From assembly GCF_002973535.1 (NCBI RefSeq), contig NZ_PVEP01000013.1, positions 1 to 64,000 of the forward strand: a DNA stretch of 64,000 nucleotides. The letters are read 5' to 3'. Source of the DNA: Albidovulum denitrificans (GTDB lineage Bacteria; Pseudomonadota; Alphaproteobacteria; Rhodobacterales; Rhodobacteraceae). Shown piece after piece: positions 8,376 through 15,684 of this stretch. The notes below the pieces were generated by a model. The model was not told the DNA's origin. It saw nothing but the letters and a program-made list of their open reading frames with translations, and did not search any database. A program made the translations under genes and the position numbers. How positions within the stretch are numbered: the first letter of the stretch is position 1; every line of letters starts with the position of its first letter.

Positions 8376-9029
8376 ATGCCGCTTGACGATATTCTCGCCC
8401 GGATACGCAGGGCCGAACAGGATGCCGGGCGCGCGGGCGGCTCCGTCACGCTGATCGCCGTCTCAAAGGTGCAGCCGTTGCCACGGGTCGAGGCGGTTCT
8501 GGAACAGGGTCAGCGGGTGTTCGGCGAAAACTATGTGCAGGAAGCCGCCGGGAAATGGCCCGCGCTACGGGAACGGTTCGGCAAGGTCGAACTGCACATG
8601 ATCGGCCCCTTGCAGACCAACAAGGCCAAGGTGGCCGTCGATCTTTTCGACGCGATCCATACGCTCGACCGCCCCTCGCTGGCCGAAAAGCTCGCCCGCC
8701 TTGCCGACACGCGCGGGACCTGCCCGGAGCTGTTCGTTCAGGTCAACACCGGGGAAGAGCCGCAAAAGGCCGGTGTCCTGCCTGCCGACACGGATGCCTT
8801 CATCGCAACCTGCCGCAGCCTGGGCCTGCCGCTGGCCGGGCTGATGTGCATCCCGCCGGAAGGGGAAGACTCCGCCCCGCATTTCGCCATGCTGTCCGGG
8901 ATCGCCGCACGCAACGGCCTGGCCGGCCTGTCGATGGGGATGAGCGCGGATTTCGAGGTCGCCATCGCCCATGGTGCGACCCATGTCCGCGTGGGGTCCG
9001 CCATCTTCGGGGCGCGCGATTACGGCTAA
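8376..9029 (+). CDS. YggS/PLPBP-family pyridoxal phosphate homeostasis protein
   Basis: Single-domain PLP-binding TIM-barrel protein of the YggS (PLPBP) family, involved in vitamin B6 and amino-acid homeostasis rather than classical catalysis. The PLP-binding lysine is in LIAVSKVQP near the N-terminus. The downstream FGENYVQEA, HMIGPLQTNK, QVNTGEEPQK and LSMGMSADFEVAI motifs, with the C-terminal GSAIFGARDY, are all diagnostic. I chose ATG at 8376 (217 aa) because AGGAGG lies five bases before it; a further ATG at 8346 would add ten residues. The stop TAA (9027-9029) is the first part of the dispersed repeat copy 2. Confidence 0.92.
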   Translation: MPLDDILARIRRAEQDAGRAGGSVTLIAVSKVQPLPRVEAVLEQGQRVFGENYVQEAAGKWPALRERFGKVELHMIGPLQTNKAKVAVDLFDAIHTLDRPSLAEKLARLADTRGTCPELFVQVNTGEEPQKAGVLPADTDAFIATCRSLGLPLAGLMCIPPEGEDSAPHFAMLSGIAARNGLAGLSMGMSADFEVAIAHGATHVRVGSAIFGARDYG

Positions 9030-9103
9030 AGCGTTTCGGGTTTTCGTTGAGAGTGCAAGTATCAGAATTCGAACGAAACAAGTTCAAACCCGAAATGCCA
9101 TAA
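9025..9103 (+). repeat. Dispersed intergenic element, copy 2 (plus orientation)
   Basis: About 79 bp. It starts GCTAAAGCGTTTCGGGTTTT, continues with CGTTGAGA and GAATTCGAACGAAACAAG, and ends CGAAATGCCATAA. The match to the reverse complement of 1440-1534 runs over nearly the full length, apart from a block of about 16 bp missing here. In both copies the TAA of GCTAAAGCG is the stop codon of the neighbouring gene (yggS-like here, GST in copy 1). It separates two convergent genes. Confidence 0.75.
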
Positions 9104-9127
9104 GGGCCGATCAGGGCGTGGCCCCGG

Positions 9128-10216
9128 TCACAGCAGATGCCCAGACTTCGCGGCCTTCGTCGCCAGATAGCCCGCGTTATGCGCCGTCTTGCCGACCTTG
9201 AGGGGGACACGCTCCGCCACCTCGATCCCGTTCGCCTCCATCATACGGATCTTGGCCGGGTTGTTGGTCAGAAGCCGGACGGCGCCGAACCCCATCCGTC
9301 GCAGGATCGCGGCACCCAGACGAAAGTCACGTTCATCATCCTCGAAGCCCAGCCGGTGGTTCGCCTCGACCGTGTCGAAACCCTGATCCTGAAGCGAATA
9401 GGCCCGCATCTTGTTGGCAAGCCCGATCCCGCGCCCCTCCTGGTTGAGGTACAGCAGCACCCCCGCCCCCTCCGCCGCCATCTGCGCCAGCGCGCCGCGC
9501 AGTTGCGGGCCGCAGTCGCATTTCAGGCTGCCGAGCAGGTCGCCCGTGAAACAGGCCGAATGCAGCCGCGCCAGCACCGGGCGGTCGCGCGCGGGCTGGC
9601 CGATTTCGACGGCATAGTGTTCCTCGCCCCCGTCCTCGGGGCGGAAGACATGCAGCCGCCCGGCCTCTGAGACCGACATCGGCAGGCGGGCATGGACGAC
9701 CGGATGCAGGGCCACGGGCGCGCCCAGCGCCGCCAGAACCTCTGGCCCCGACAGCACCGTCAGCCCTTCGGTCATGGCAAGGGCCAGCGCACCCTCATGC
9801 GGCAGGATCACGGCGGCGGGTAGAAGGCGGGCGGATTTGACCAGCCCGATCGCCGCCCGCGCCACTGCCGCGCTGCCGGTCCTGACATGGCGAAACGGCC
9901 CCTTCATCGGCGCGTCAAGGTCGCTGGCCGGGTCGGCAACGGCGCGGACCCAGCCCGCGCCGGCACCCGCCGGAACCGCGACCCGCGCCAGATCGCCGTC
10001 ATAGGCGGGGGTCCTCAGCGTCTCGGCCCGGCGGTTGGTGATGGCAAGGATCAGCGGCCCGATCCCCTCGGCCGTCGTCAGGCGCCCCGGACCGACCGTC
10101 TCGGCCGCGAAGACCAGCGCATCGCCCGCCGGATCGGTCAGCACGACAGGCACGCCCGCGCGCAGGTCGGCCCTGGCCCGGTTCATACGTTCGGCAATGT
10201 CCGGTCCAAGTGTCAT
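9128..10216 (-). CDS. ribA: GTP cyclohydrolase II (two-domain alphaproteobacterial form)
   Basis: First enzyme of riboflavin synthesis; opens GTP to a diaminopyrimidine. The C-terminal half (about residues 180-362) carries the zinc site C-x10-C-x-C in ACFTGDLLGSLKCDC. It also has the catalytic and GTP-binding stretch YLNQEGRGIGLANKMRAY and the conserved RLLTNNPAKI. The N-terminal half resembles DHBP synthase (RibB) in outline (ALRAG-x-PVVL..D..GD-LVFAAE). It lacks the acidic DRENEGD active-site motif, so it is probably a non-catalytic remnant. It stands alone here rather than in a rib operon and converges with the yggS-like gene across the repeat. Confidence 0.92.
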   Translation of the reverse strand: MTLGPDIAERMNRARADLRAGVPVVLTDPAGDALVFAAETVGPGRLTTAEGIGPLILAITNRRAETLRTPAYDGDLARVAVPAGAGAGWVRAVADPASDLDAPMKGPFRHVRTGSAAVARAAIGLVKSARLLPAAVILPHEGALALAMTEGLTVLSGPEVLAALGAPVALHPVVHARLPMSVSEAGRLHVFRPEDGGEEHYAVEIGQPARDRPVLARLHSACFTGDLLGSLKCDCGPQLRGALAQMAAEGAGVLLYLNQEGRGIGLANKMRAYSLQDQGFDTVEANHRLGFEDDERDFRLGAAILRRMGFGAVRLLTNNPAKIRMMEANGIEVAERVPLKVGKTAHNAGYLATKAAKSGHLL

Positions 10217-10372
10217 CGTGGTCCCCGCGCGGTTGAGGCATTAAATAGCGGCGGGCGAAGCAAATTGAAACATTCCCCGCAAATCCGACACGTCGGCGTG
10301 AACGCAAGGTCACATCTCTTGCCGCTTCCGCGATCCGATCACATGTCCGCCACAGGAACGGAGGCAGATGTT

Positions 10373-11059
10373 ATGGCCAACCTTAAGAAAATCCTGCTTG
10401 TCGACGACGACGCGGACCTGCGCGAGGCGTTGGCGGAGCAACTCGTCCTGACCGAGGATTTCGATGTGTTCGAGGCCGGGGACGGCCATGAGGGGATCGA
10501 CAAGGTGAAGGCAGGGGTCTTCGACCTTGTCATTCTCGATGTCGGCCTGCCGGACATGGACGGGCGCGAGCTGTGCAAGAAGATGCGCAAGCAGGGCGTG
10601 AAATGCCCGGTCCTGATGCTGACCGGCCATGACAGCGACGCCGACACGATCCTTGGCCTTGATGCCGGGGCGAACGACTATATCTCAAAACCCTTCAAGT
10701 TCCCGGTGCTTCTGGCCCGCATCCGCGCGCAGCTTCGCACCCATGAACAGTCCGAGGACGCTATCTTTCAGCTTGGCCCCTATACGTTCAAGCCCGCGAT
10801 GAAGATGCTGATCGACGAAAAGGAACGGAAAATCCGGCTGACGGAGAAGGAGACGAATATCCTCAAGTTCCTTTACCGCGCGTCGGAAGGCGTGGTGCCG
10901 CGCGATGTGCTGCTGCATGAGGTCTGGGGCTATAACGCCGGTGTCACGACCCACACGCTTGAGACGCATATCTACCGGCTTCGCCAGAAAATAGAACCGG
11001 ATCCGTCCAATGCCCGCCTTCTTGTGACCGAATCGGGCGGCTATCGTCTGGTGGCATAG
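10373..11059 (+). CDS. cenR: OmpR-family response regulator, CenR-like
   Basis: Two-domain transcription factor, 228 aa. The receiver domain (1-118) has the acidic pocket DDD at 11-13, the phospho-acceptor Asp56 in VILDVGLPDMDG, and the conserved Lys106 in YISKPF. The C-terminal winged helix contains RLTEKETNILKFLYRA and the recognition segment THTLETHIYRLRQKIEPD, ending ESGGYRLVA. This strongly resembles CenR, which controls cell-envelope genes in alphaproteobacteria. No histidine kinase gene is adjacent, as expected for an orphan CenR with a distant CenK. The start was chosen because of GGAGG eight bases before ATG; the frame is open further upstream but antisense to ribA. Confidence 0.85.
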   Translation: MANLKKILLVDDDADLREALAEQLVLTEDFDVFEAGDGHEGIDKVKAGVFDLVILDVGLPDMDGRELCKKMRKQGVKCPVLMLTGHDSDADTILGLDAGANDYISKPFKFPVLLARIRAQLRTHEQSEDAIFQLGPYTFKPAMKMLIDEKERKIRLTEKETNILKFLYRASEGVVPRDVLLHEVWGYNAGVTTHTLETHIYRLRQKIEPDPSNARLLVTESGGYRLVA

Positions 11060-11115
11060 GGACAGAATCCCCTTGCCGCGCCGGGGTCATGACGCGGCAT
11101 CCTCCCTGTTGGACT

Positions 11116-11143
11116 GGCCGGGCCTCGCGCCCGGCCTTTTTTT
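11116..11143 (+). terminator. Intrinsic terminator after cenR
   Basis: GGCCGGGC / GCCCGGCC stem with loop CTCGC and a run of seven Ts on the plus strand. It lies between two convergent genes and ends exactly where the opposing gene's stop codon begins. Confidence 0.9.
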
Positions 11144-11709
11144 CATTTGACGGGGGAGCTGGCGGCCGACGGGAAGTTGATCTCCGTCAGGAACGGATAG
11201 GCGATCGCGGCCAGCTTCTTGCTTTGCGGCCCCTCGACGCGCAGGAAATACCACTGCCCGCCTTCATGCAGCGACAGAAGCGGCTGCCAGTTCTGCGTCG
11301 CCTTGCCGTCCGTTTCGGTGACAAAGCTGGTCTTCAGGATCGCCCAGACCACCTCGGTCCCGTCGTCCAGCGTCGCGTCGCCCGCATCCGGCACCTCGCC
11401 CGAGGCGGCGACATTGCGAAAGCTCGTCGCCTTCATCAGTTGCGCGGTCTGTTCGACCAGCGTCTTGTTCAGCTTGCCCGCCTCGATCCCGGCGGCGGCG
11501 CCGAAGACGGTCAGGATGCGCGGCGGCAGGGCGGCGACGATCCTTTCCGCGTCGCCACGTTCCACCGCACGCAGGTAAGAGGACGCGGCCTTGTCAAGCG
11601 ATGCCGCCTCTTCCGCGGCAAGCGGGCGGGCATCGGCGGCGGCGACGTGACCCATGGGCAGGGCAAGGCCGATGGACAGGACAAGGGGGCGCAGAAAACG
11701 GCTCATCAT
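11143..11709 (-). CDS. Exported DUF4864-like protein
   Basis: Predicted periplasmic protein of 188 aa with a clear signal peptide (SRFLRPLVLSIGLALPMGHVAA, cleaved after AAA). The mature part has an N-terminal helix (EEAASLDKAASSYLRAVERGDAERIVAAL) followed by a small alpha+beta fold. That fold ends with GGQWYFLRVEGPQSKKLAAI and YPFLTEINFP. It resembles the DUF4864/NTF2-like group, but no function can be assigned. ATG-ATG are tandem at the start; AAGGA precedes them. There are no cysteines in the mature chain. Confidence 0.7.
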   Translation of the reverse strand: MMSRFLRPLVLSIGLALPMGHVAAADARPLAAEEAASLDKAASSYLRAVERGDAERIVAALPPRILTVFGAAAGIEAGKLNKTLVEQTAQLMKATSFRNVAASGEVPDAGDATLDDGTEVVWAILKTSFVTETDGKATQNWQPLLSLHEGGQWYFLRVEGPQSKKLAAIAYPFLTEINFPSAASSPVK

Positions 11710-11855
11710 GACTGATCCTTGAAGACGTGGCTTCGTTCAGACATAGCGATCTTGGGTCGGGACTGCCACATGCTTGATCCCCACGCTTGTGTGATGGGCG
11801 CGTTGCCGCCACAGGTCCAAGGGGCTATGGTCCCGCCTCATCAAGGAGAACCGGC

Positions 11856-12644
11856 ATGGCATTCACGATCGCGACCTGGAACATCAACTCTGTCCGCCTG
11901 CGCGAAGGGCTGGTGCAACGGCTGATGAGCGAGGAAGCGCCCGACGTGCTGTGCCTTCAGGAATGCAAATCGCCGGTGGAAAAGATCCCGGTGGAGGGCT
12001 TTCGCGCGCTTGGCTATCCCCACATGGTGGCGCGCGGGCAGAAGGGCTATAACGGCGTTGCGATCCTGTCGAAGCTGCCGATGGAAGAGGTGGCCGCGCA
12101 TGATTTCGTCGATCTCGGCCATGCCCGTCACGTTGCCGGGCGGCTTGGGAACGGCGTCACCATCCACAATTTCTATGTCCCGGCGGGCGGCGACATTCCC
12201 GACCGCGACCAGAACGTGAAGTTCGGCCAGAAGCTTGATTACCTTACCGCCATGCGCGACCATTTCCACGCGGAACGCCCGGAACGCGCGATCCTTGTGG
12301 GCGATCTGAACATCGCCCCGCGCGAGGATGACGTCTGGAGCCACAAGCAGCTTCTGAAGATCGTCAGCCACACGCCGGTAGAGGTCGAACATCTCGGCCA
12401 GACGCAAGAGGCCGGGCGCTGGGTGGACATCACCCGCAAGGACATTCCCGAGGGGTTGCTTTACAGCTGGTGGTCCTACCGTGCCGCCGACTGGGACGCG
12501 GCGGACAAGGGGCGGCGGCTGGACCATGTCTGGGCGACGCCGGACATCGCCAATGCGGGCCATGGCAGCCGCGTGTTGCGCGCGGCGCGGGGGTGGGAAC
12601 AGCCCTCCGACCACGCGCCGGTTTTCGCGACCTTCGACCTCTGA
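11856..12644 (+). CDS. xth: Exodeoxyribonuclease III
   Basis: AP endonuclease / 3'-5' exonuclease of base-excision repair, 262 aa, of the EEP (Mg-dependent) fold. Catalytic motifs are in order: ATWNINSVR (metal Asn), LCLQECK (metal Glu), NFYVPAGGD, LVGDLNIAP (Asp-x-Asn), the RLDHVWATP substrate loop, and the C-terminal SDHAPV with the catalytic His. The start ATG has AAGGAG upstream. An in-frame upstream ATG at 11787 would add 23 residues not seen in the family. Confidence 0.93.
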   Translation: MAFTIATWNINSVRLREGLVQRLMSEEAPDVLCLQECKSPVEKIPVEGFRALGYPHMVARGQKGYNGVAILSKLPMEEVAAHDFVDLGHARHVAGRLGNGVTIHNFYVPAGGDIPDRDQNVKFGQKLDYLTAMRDHFHAERPERAILVGDLNIAPREDDVWSHKQLLKIVSHTPVEVEHLGQTQEAGRWVDITRKDIPEGLLYSWWSYRAADWDAADKGRRLDHVWATPDIANAGHGSRVLRAARGWEQPSDHAPVFATFDL

Positions 12645-12648
12645 GCCC

Positions 12649-13728
12649 TCAGTGCGCGACCGGGGCGTTGCGCCCGGCGCGCTGGCGGTTCAGGTGGGCA
12701 ATCTCATAGGGCGCGAGGATACGCGCCCGGCGGGGTTGCGTACCGGTCGGGCGCGCGATCGCCGTCAGGTCGGGGCAGACCGACAGCGCCGCGAAAGAGG
12801 GCTGACGCATAAGGCCGGCGGTTGGCAGGCTTTCGACCCAGAGGCCCGAGGCATTGAAGGCCGCAGGTTCGCTCAGGATCACGGAATGCGCATGCAGCGT
12901 CGCGGTGCGCACCGGATCTTCGACCACGCTTTCACCGTCGATCAGGTCGCGCGCGCGCACAAGAATGCGGTCGCGCGCGAAGGGTTGGTCGACCGCCTCC
13001 CCACCGATCTGGATCAACTGGTCGGGCAAGGTGACAAGGTCATGGTCAAGGCCGTGATAGGGCGCCCGCAGCCGCACGGGCCGAAGCCCCGGCACGACGG
13101 GCAGTTCCGCCCGCCCCTGCCACAGGACCGGGGTCCAGCGCCCGTCGGCGGTCAGGACCGGGTCACCGGGGCGCAGCGTCTCGATCGAGCGCGGCCCTTC
13201 GGGGGCCGCGACCAGCGAACCGGCCAGAAGGCCGGGCATCGGGCCGACCGGCATCAGGTGATCGGCCAGCGCCATGGCCCGGATCGCCGGGTGACGCAGA
13301 ACCCCGTGGCGTGAGGTAAAGAGCGCCGCGATCTGGTCGGCGCCGATGGCAGGCACCGGGCCATGGCCGTGACGGCGCACGATGCGCCCCTCGCCCGACA
13401 GCGTCGCCAGGATCGCGGTTTCGGTATCGCAGCGCCAGAGATAGGCAAGGATCGTGGTCCCGCCGCTGCCGCGCGGGACGGTGGAGATATGGCTGACCTC
13501 GGCCCCGTCGCAGATCAAAAGCGACAGGTCCCCGTCGCGGCGCCGGTCGATGGCGAAGATCCGCTTCGGCTCAAGCCGCGGGCCGACGCGCAGGATCGGC
13601 CCATAGGCCCCTTCCAGCGCCCCGGTATCGAAAGACAGCAGAAGCGTCCCCTGACGCAGCTGCCCCTCGGGCGCCGCGCCGATCCGGCGGGCGGCGCCAT
13701 CGGCATCGCGAAAGGCCCGCCAACTCAT
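12649..13728 (-). CDS. Hint-domain (hedgehog/intein-like) protein without a lead Cys
   Basis: 359-aa protein. The C-terminal half begins GLLAGSLVAAPEGPRSIETLRPGDPVLTADGRW and resembles the Rhodobacterales Hint domain that usually sits at the end of secreted repeat proteins. The usual nucleophile Cys or Ser at the domain start is replaced by Ala/Gly, so self-splicing is unlikely. The N-terminal half is a short globular region of unknown type; there are no Ca-binding repeats and no signal peptide. It may be a stand-alone family member with a structural or secretion role. The start was chosen from GGGGGA six bases before ATG 13728. The stop is 4 nt from the convergent xth gene. Confidence 0.75.
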   Translation of the reverse strand: MSWRAFRDADGAARRIGAAPEGQLRQGTLLLSFDTGALEGAYGPILRVGPRLEPKRIFAIDRRRDGDLSLLICDGAEVSHISTVPRGSGGTTILAYLWRCDTETAILATLSGEGRIVRRHGHGPVPAIGADQIAALFTSRHGVLRHPAIRAMALADHLMPVGPMPGLLAGSLVAAPEGPRSIETLRPGDPVLTADGRWTPVLWQGRAELPVVPGLRPVRLRAPYHGLDHDLVTLPDQLIQIGGEAVDQPFARDRILVRARDLIDGESVVEDPVRTATLHAHSVILSEPAAFNASGLWVESLPTAGLMRQPSFAALSVCPDLTAIARPTGTQPRRARILAPYEIAHLNRQRAGRNAPVAH

Positions 13729-14069
13729 CCGGCGTCCCCCGGCAGCCGCCCGGCCGCAGTTCCGCGGTTGCGTGTCATCATCTCTGCCCCCGACCGTGGG
13801 AGGCCTGCAAAGCGCAGGAAGCGGCACGATGGCCGCCCCTTTCCTGCCTTCCCGGTCGCGCCCCGTTTTCGGGGTCGTCCCGTCTTTGCCTGCCTCGGTT
13901 CTTGTTGGGGGGGAGTCTAGATCGCCCCGGTCGCGGCTGTTAAGCCTTTCCCGCACCCCCGGCCCCATCCGCGCCCGAAAGGGTGGCGCGCGCGCAACAG
14001 CCCTTGCGCCGATTGCGGGCGGGCGGCGAAGCCTGTAACGCTGACCCCAACCGGCCCAAGGAGACCCGC
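13729..14069. other. Intergenic region between the divergent Hint-protein and dapE genes
   Basis: 341 bp without a supportable gene. It must hold the promoters for both neighbours, but I see no convincing -35/-10 pair. A short hairpin GCCCCG-TTTT-CGGGGT lies near 13860-13876, and there is a G-run just before a TCTAGA site near 13917. The dapE ribosome site AAGGAG is at 14058-14063. Confidence 0.5.
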
Positions 14070-15218
14070 GTGACCAAACCCGTCGATCCCGTCGCCCTGA
14101 CCGCCGATCTGATCCGCTGCCAAAGCGTCACCCCTGACGAGGGCGGGGCGCTGGTGCTGCTGGAGGGTCTTCTTTCGTCCGCCGGGTTCGACTGCCACCG
14201 CGCGGACCGTGGCGGGGTGTCCAACCTTTTTGCCCGCTGGGGCGCGAAAGGTGCCGCGCGCAGCTTCGGCTTCAACGGACATACAGATGTCGTGCCGGTG
14301 GGCGATGCGGCGGCCTGGTCGCACGATCCCTTCGGCGGCGCGATCGAGGGTGGCATCCTTTGGGGGCGCGGCGCGACAGACATGAAATCCGGCGTCGCGG
14401 CCTTTGCCGCCGCCGCCGTCGATTTCGTCCGCATGACACCGCCCGATGGCGCGGTGATCCTGACCGTCACCGGGGATGAGGAAGGCCCCGGCCGCGACGG
14501 CACCCGCGCGATCCTCGACTGGATGGCAAACCACGGCGAAGCGATGAGCGTCTGCCTGGTGGGGGAGCCGACCTGCCCCGAGACGATGGGCGAGATGATG
14601 AAGATCGGCCGACGCGGGTCGATGACCGCCTATGTCGAGGCGACCGGCATGCAGGGCCATTCCGCCTATCCGCACCGGGCGAAGAACCCGCTTCACGCGC
14701 TGGTCGACTGGCTCGCCCGCCTGACGGCGGAACCGCTGGATGACGGGACCGCGCATTTCGACCCCTCGACGCTTGCCATCACCGGGATCGACTGCGCCAA
14801 CACGGCCAATAACGTGATCCCCGCCAAGGCCCGCGCCATGGTCAATATCCGCTTCAACGATGCCCATAGCTCTGCCAGCCTTATCGACTGGCTGAGGGCC
14901 GAGGCAGGGGGCGTCACCGCCGCGACCGGCGTCACCTTCACCTTCGACATGCAGGTGTCGGGGGAAAGCTTCGTGACCCCGCCCGGCCCCTTTGTCGACC
15001 TCGTCGCGGGCGCGGTGAAGGCGGAAACGGGTGTGGCGCCGGTCCTGTCCACCTCGGGCGGCACCTCGGATGCCCGCTTCGTCAAGGATCACTGCCCGGT
15101 GGTGGAATTCGGCCTTGTCGGGCGGACCATGCATCAGGTGGATGAATGCGTCGAGGTGGCGCAGATCGAACAGCTGAAGGCGGTCTACGCCCGCATCCTG
15201 AAGGACTATTTCGCATGA
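14070..15218 (+). CDS. dapE: Succinyl-diaminopimelate desuccinylase
   Basis: Di-zinc M20 hydrolase of the succinylase lysine/DAP pathway, making L,L-diaminopimelate for peptidoglycan and lysine. Metal and catalytic motifs: [11 protein letters not shown] (His, Asp), [11 protein letters not shown] (bridging Asp), [11 protein letters not shown] (general-base Glu plus metal Glu), GEPTC, and the C-terminal RTMHQVDE with the last metal His. A dimerisation (lid) domain lies between. 382 aa, normal length. GTG start with AAGGAG six bases upstream. Its stop overlaps the next gene's ATG (ATGA). Confidence 0.95.
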   Translation: MTKPVDPVALTADLIRCQSVTPDEGGALVLLEGLLSSAGFDCHRADRGGVSNLFARWGAKGAARSFGFNGHTDVVPVGDAAAWSHDPFGGAIEGGILWGRGATDMKSGVAAFAAAAVDFVRMTPPDGAVILTVTGDEEGPGRDGTRAILDWMANHGEAMSVCLVGEPTCPETMGEMMKIGRRGSMTAYVEATGMQGHSAYPHRAKNPLHALVDWLARLTAEPLDDGTAHFDPSTLAITGIDCANTANNVIPAKARAMVNIRFNDAHSSASLIDWLRAEAGGVTAATGVTFTFDMQVSGESFVTPPGPFVDLVAGAVKAETGVAPVLSTSGGTSDARFVKDHCPVVEFGLVGRTMHQVDECVEVAQIEQLKAVYARILKDYFA

Positions 15219-15637
15219 GCGTCGAGATTGCCGTCACCGAAGACCTTGCAACCTGTCAGGCGCTTCGCCGCACCGTCTTTATCGAGGAACAGAACGTCCC
15301 CGAAGCGGATGAGGTTGACGGCCGCGACGCGGGCGCGGTGCATCTGCTGGCAAGGGTCGATGGCCGGGCGGTCGGAACGGCGCGACTGCTGGTCAGTGGC
15401 GACAGCGGCAAGATCGGCCGCGTCTGCGTGCTGGCCGAGATGCGCGGCAAGGGCATCGGCGCGCGGCTGATCGAGGCGGCGGTGCGGGAATTCGCGGCGA
15501 ACCCGGCAATCGGCAAGGTCAAGCTGAGCGCCCAGATCAACGCGCTCTCTTTCTACGAACGGCTGGGTTTCACCGCCGAGGGGGATGAATACCTTGACGC
15601 AGGCATCGTGCATCGCGACATGTTCAGGACGCTCTGA
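15215..15637 (+). CDS. GNAT acetyltransferase (ElaA-like)
   Basis: 140-aa single-domain GNAT N-acetyltransferase. The N-terminal strand and helix ([21 protein letters not shown]) and the acetyl-CoA pyrophosphate loop [16 protein letters not shown] (pattern R-G-K-G-I-G) are clear. The C-terminal [21 protein letters not shown] is typical of the ElaA/YjcF type. The substrate is not predictable. It is translationally coupled to dapE by a 4-nt overlap, but there is no known reason for a pathway link. Confidence 0.85.
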   Translation: MSVEIAVTEDLATCQALRRTVFIEEQNVPEADEVDGRDAGAVHLLARVDGRAVGTARLLVSGDSGKIGRVCVLAEMRGKGIGARLIEAAVREFAANPAIGKVKLSAQINALSFYERLGFTAEGDEYLDAGIVHRDMFRTL

Positions 15638-15684
15638 CACGTTATCGGGATGACGGCCCCCGCGCCCCATGATACGGATCGGCC

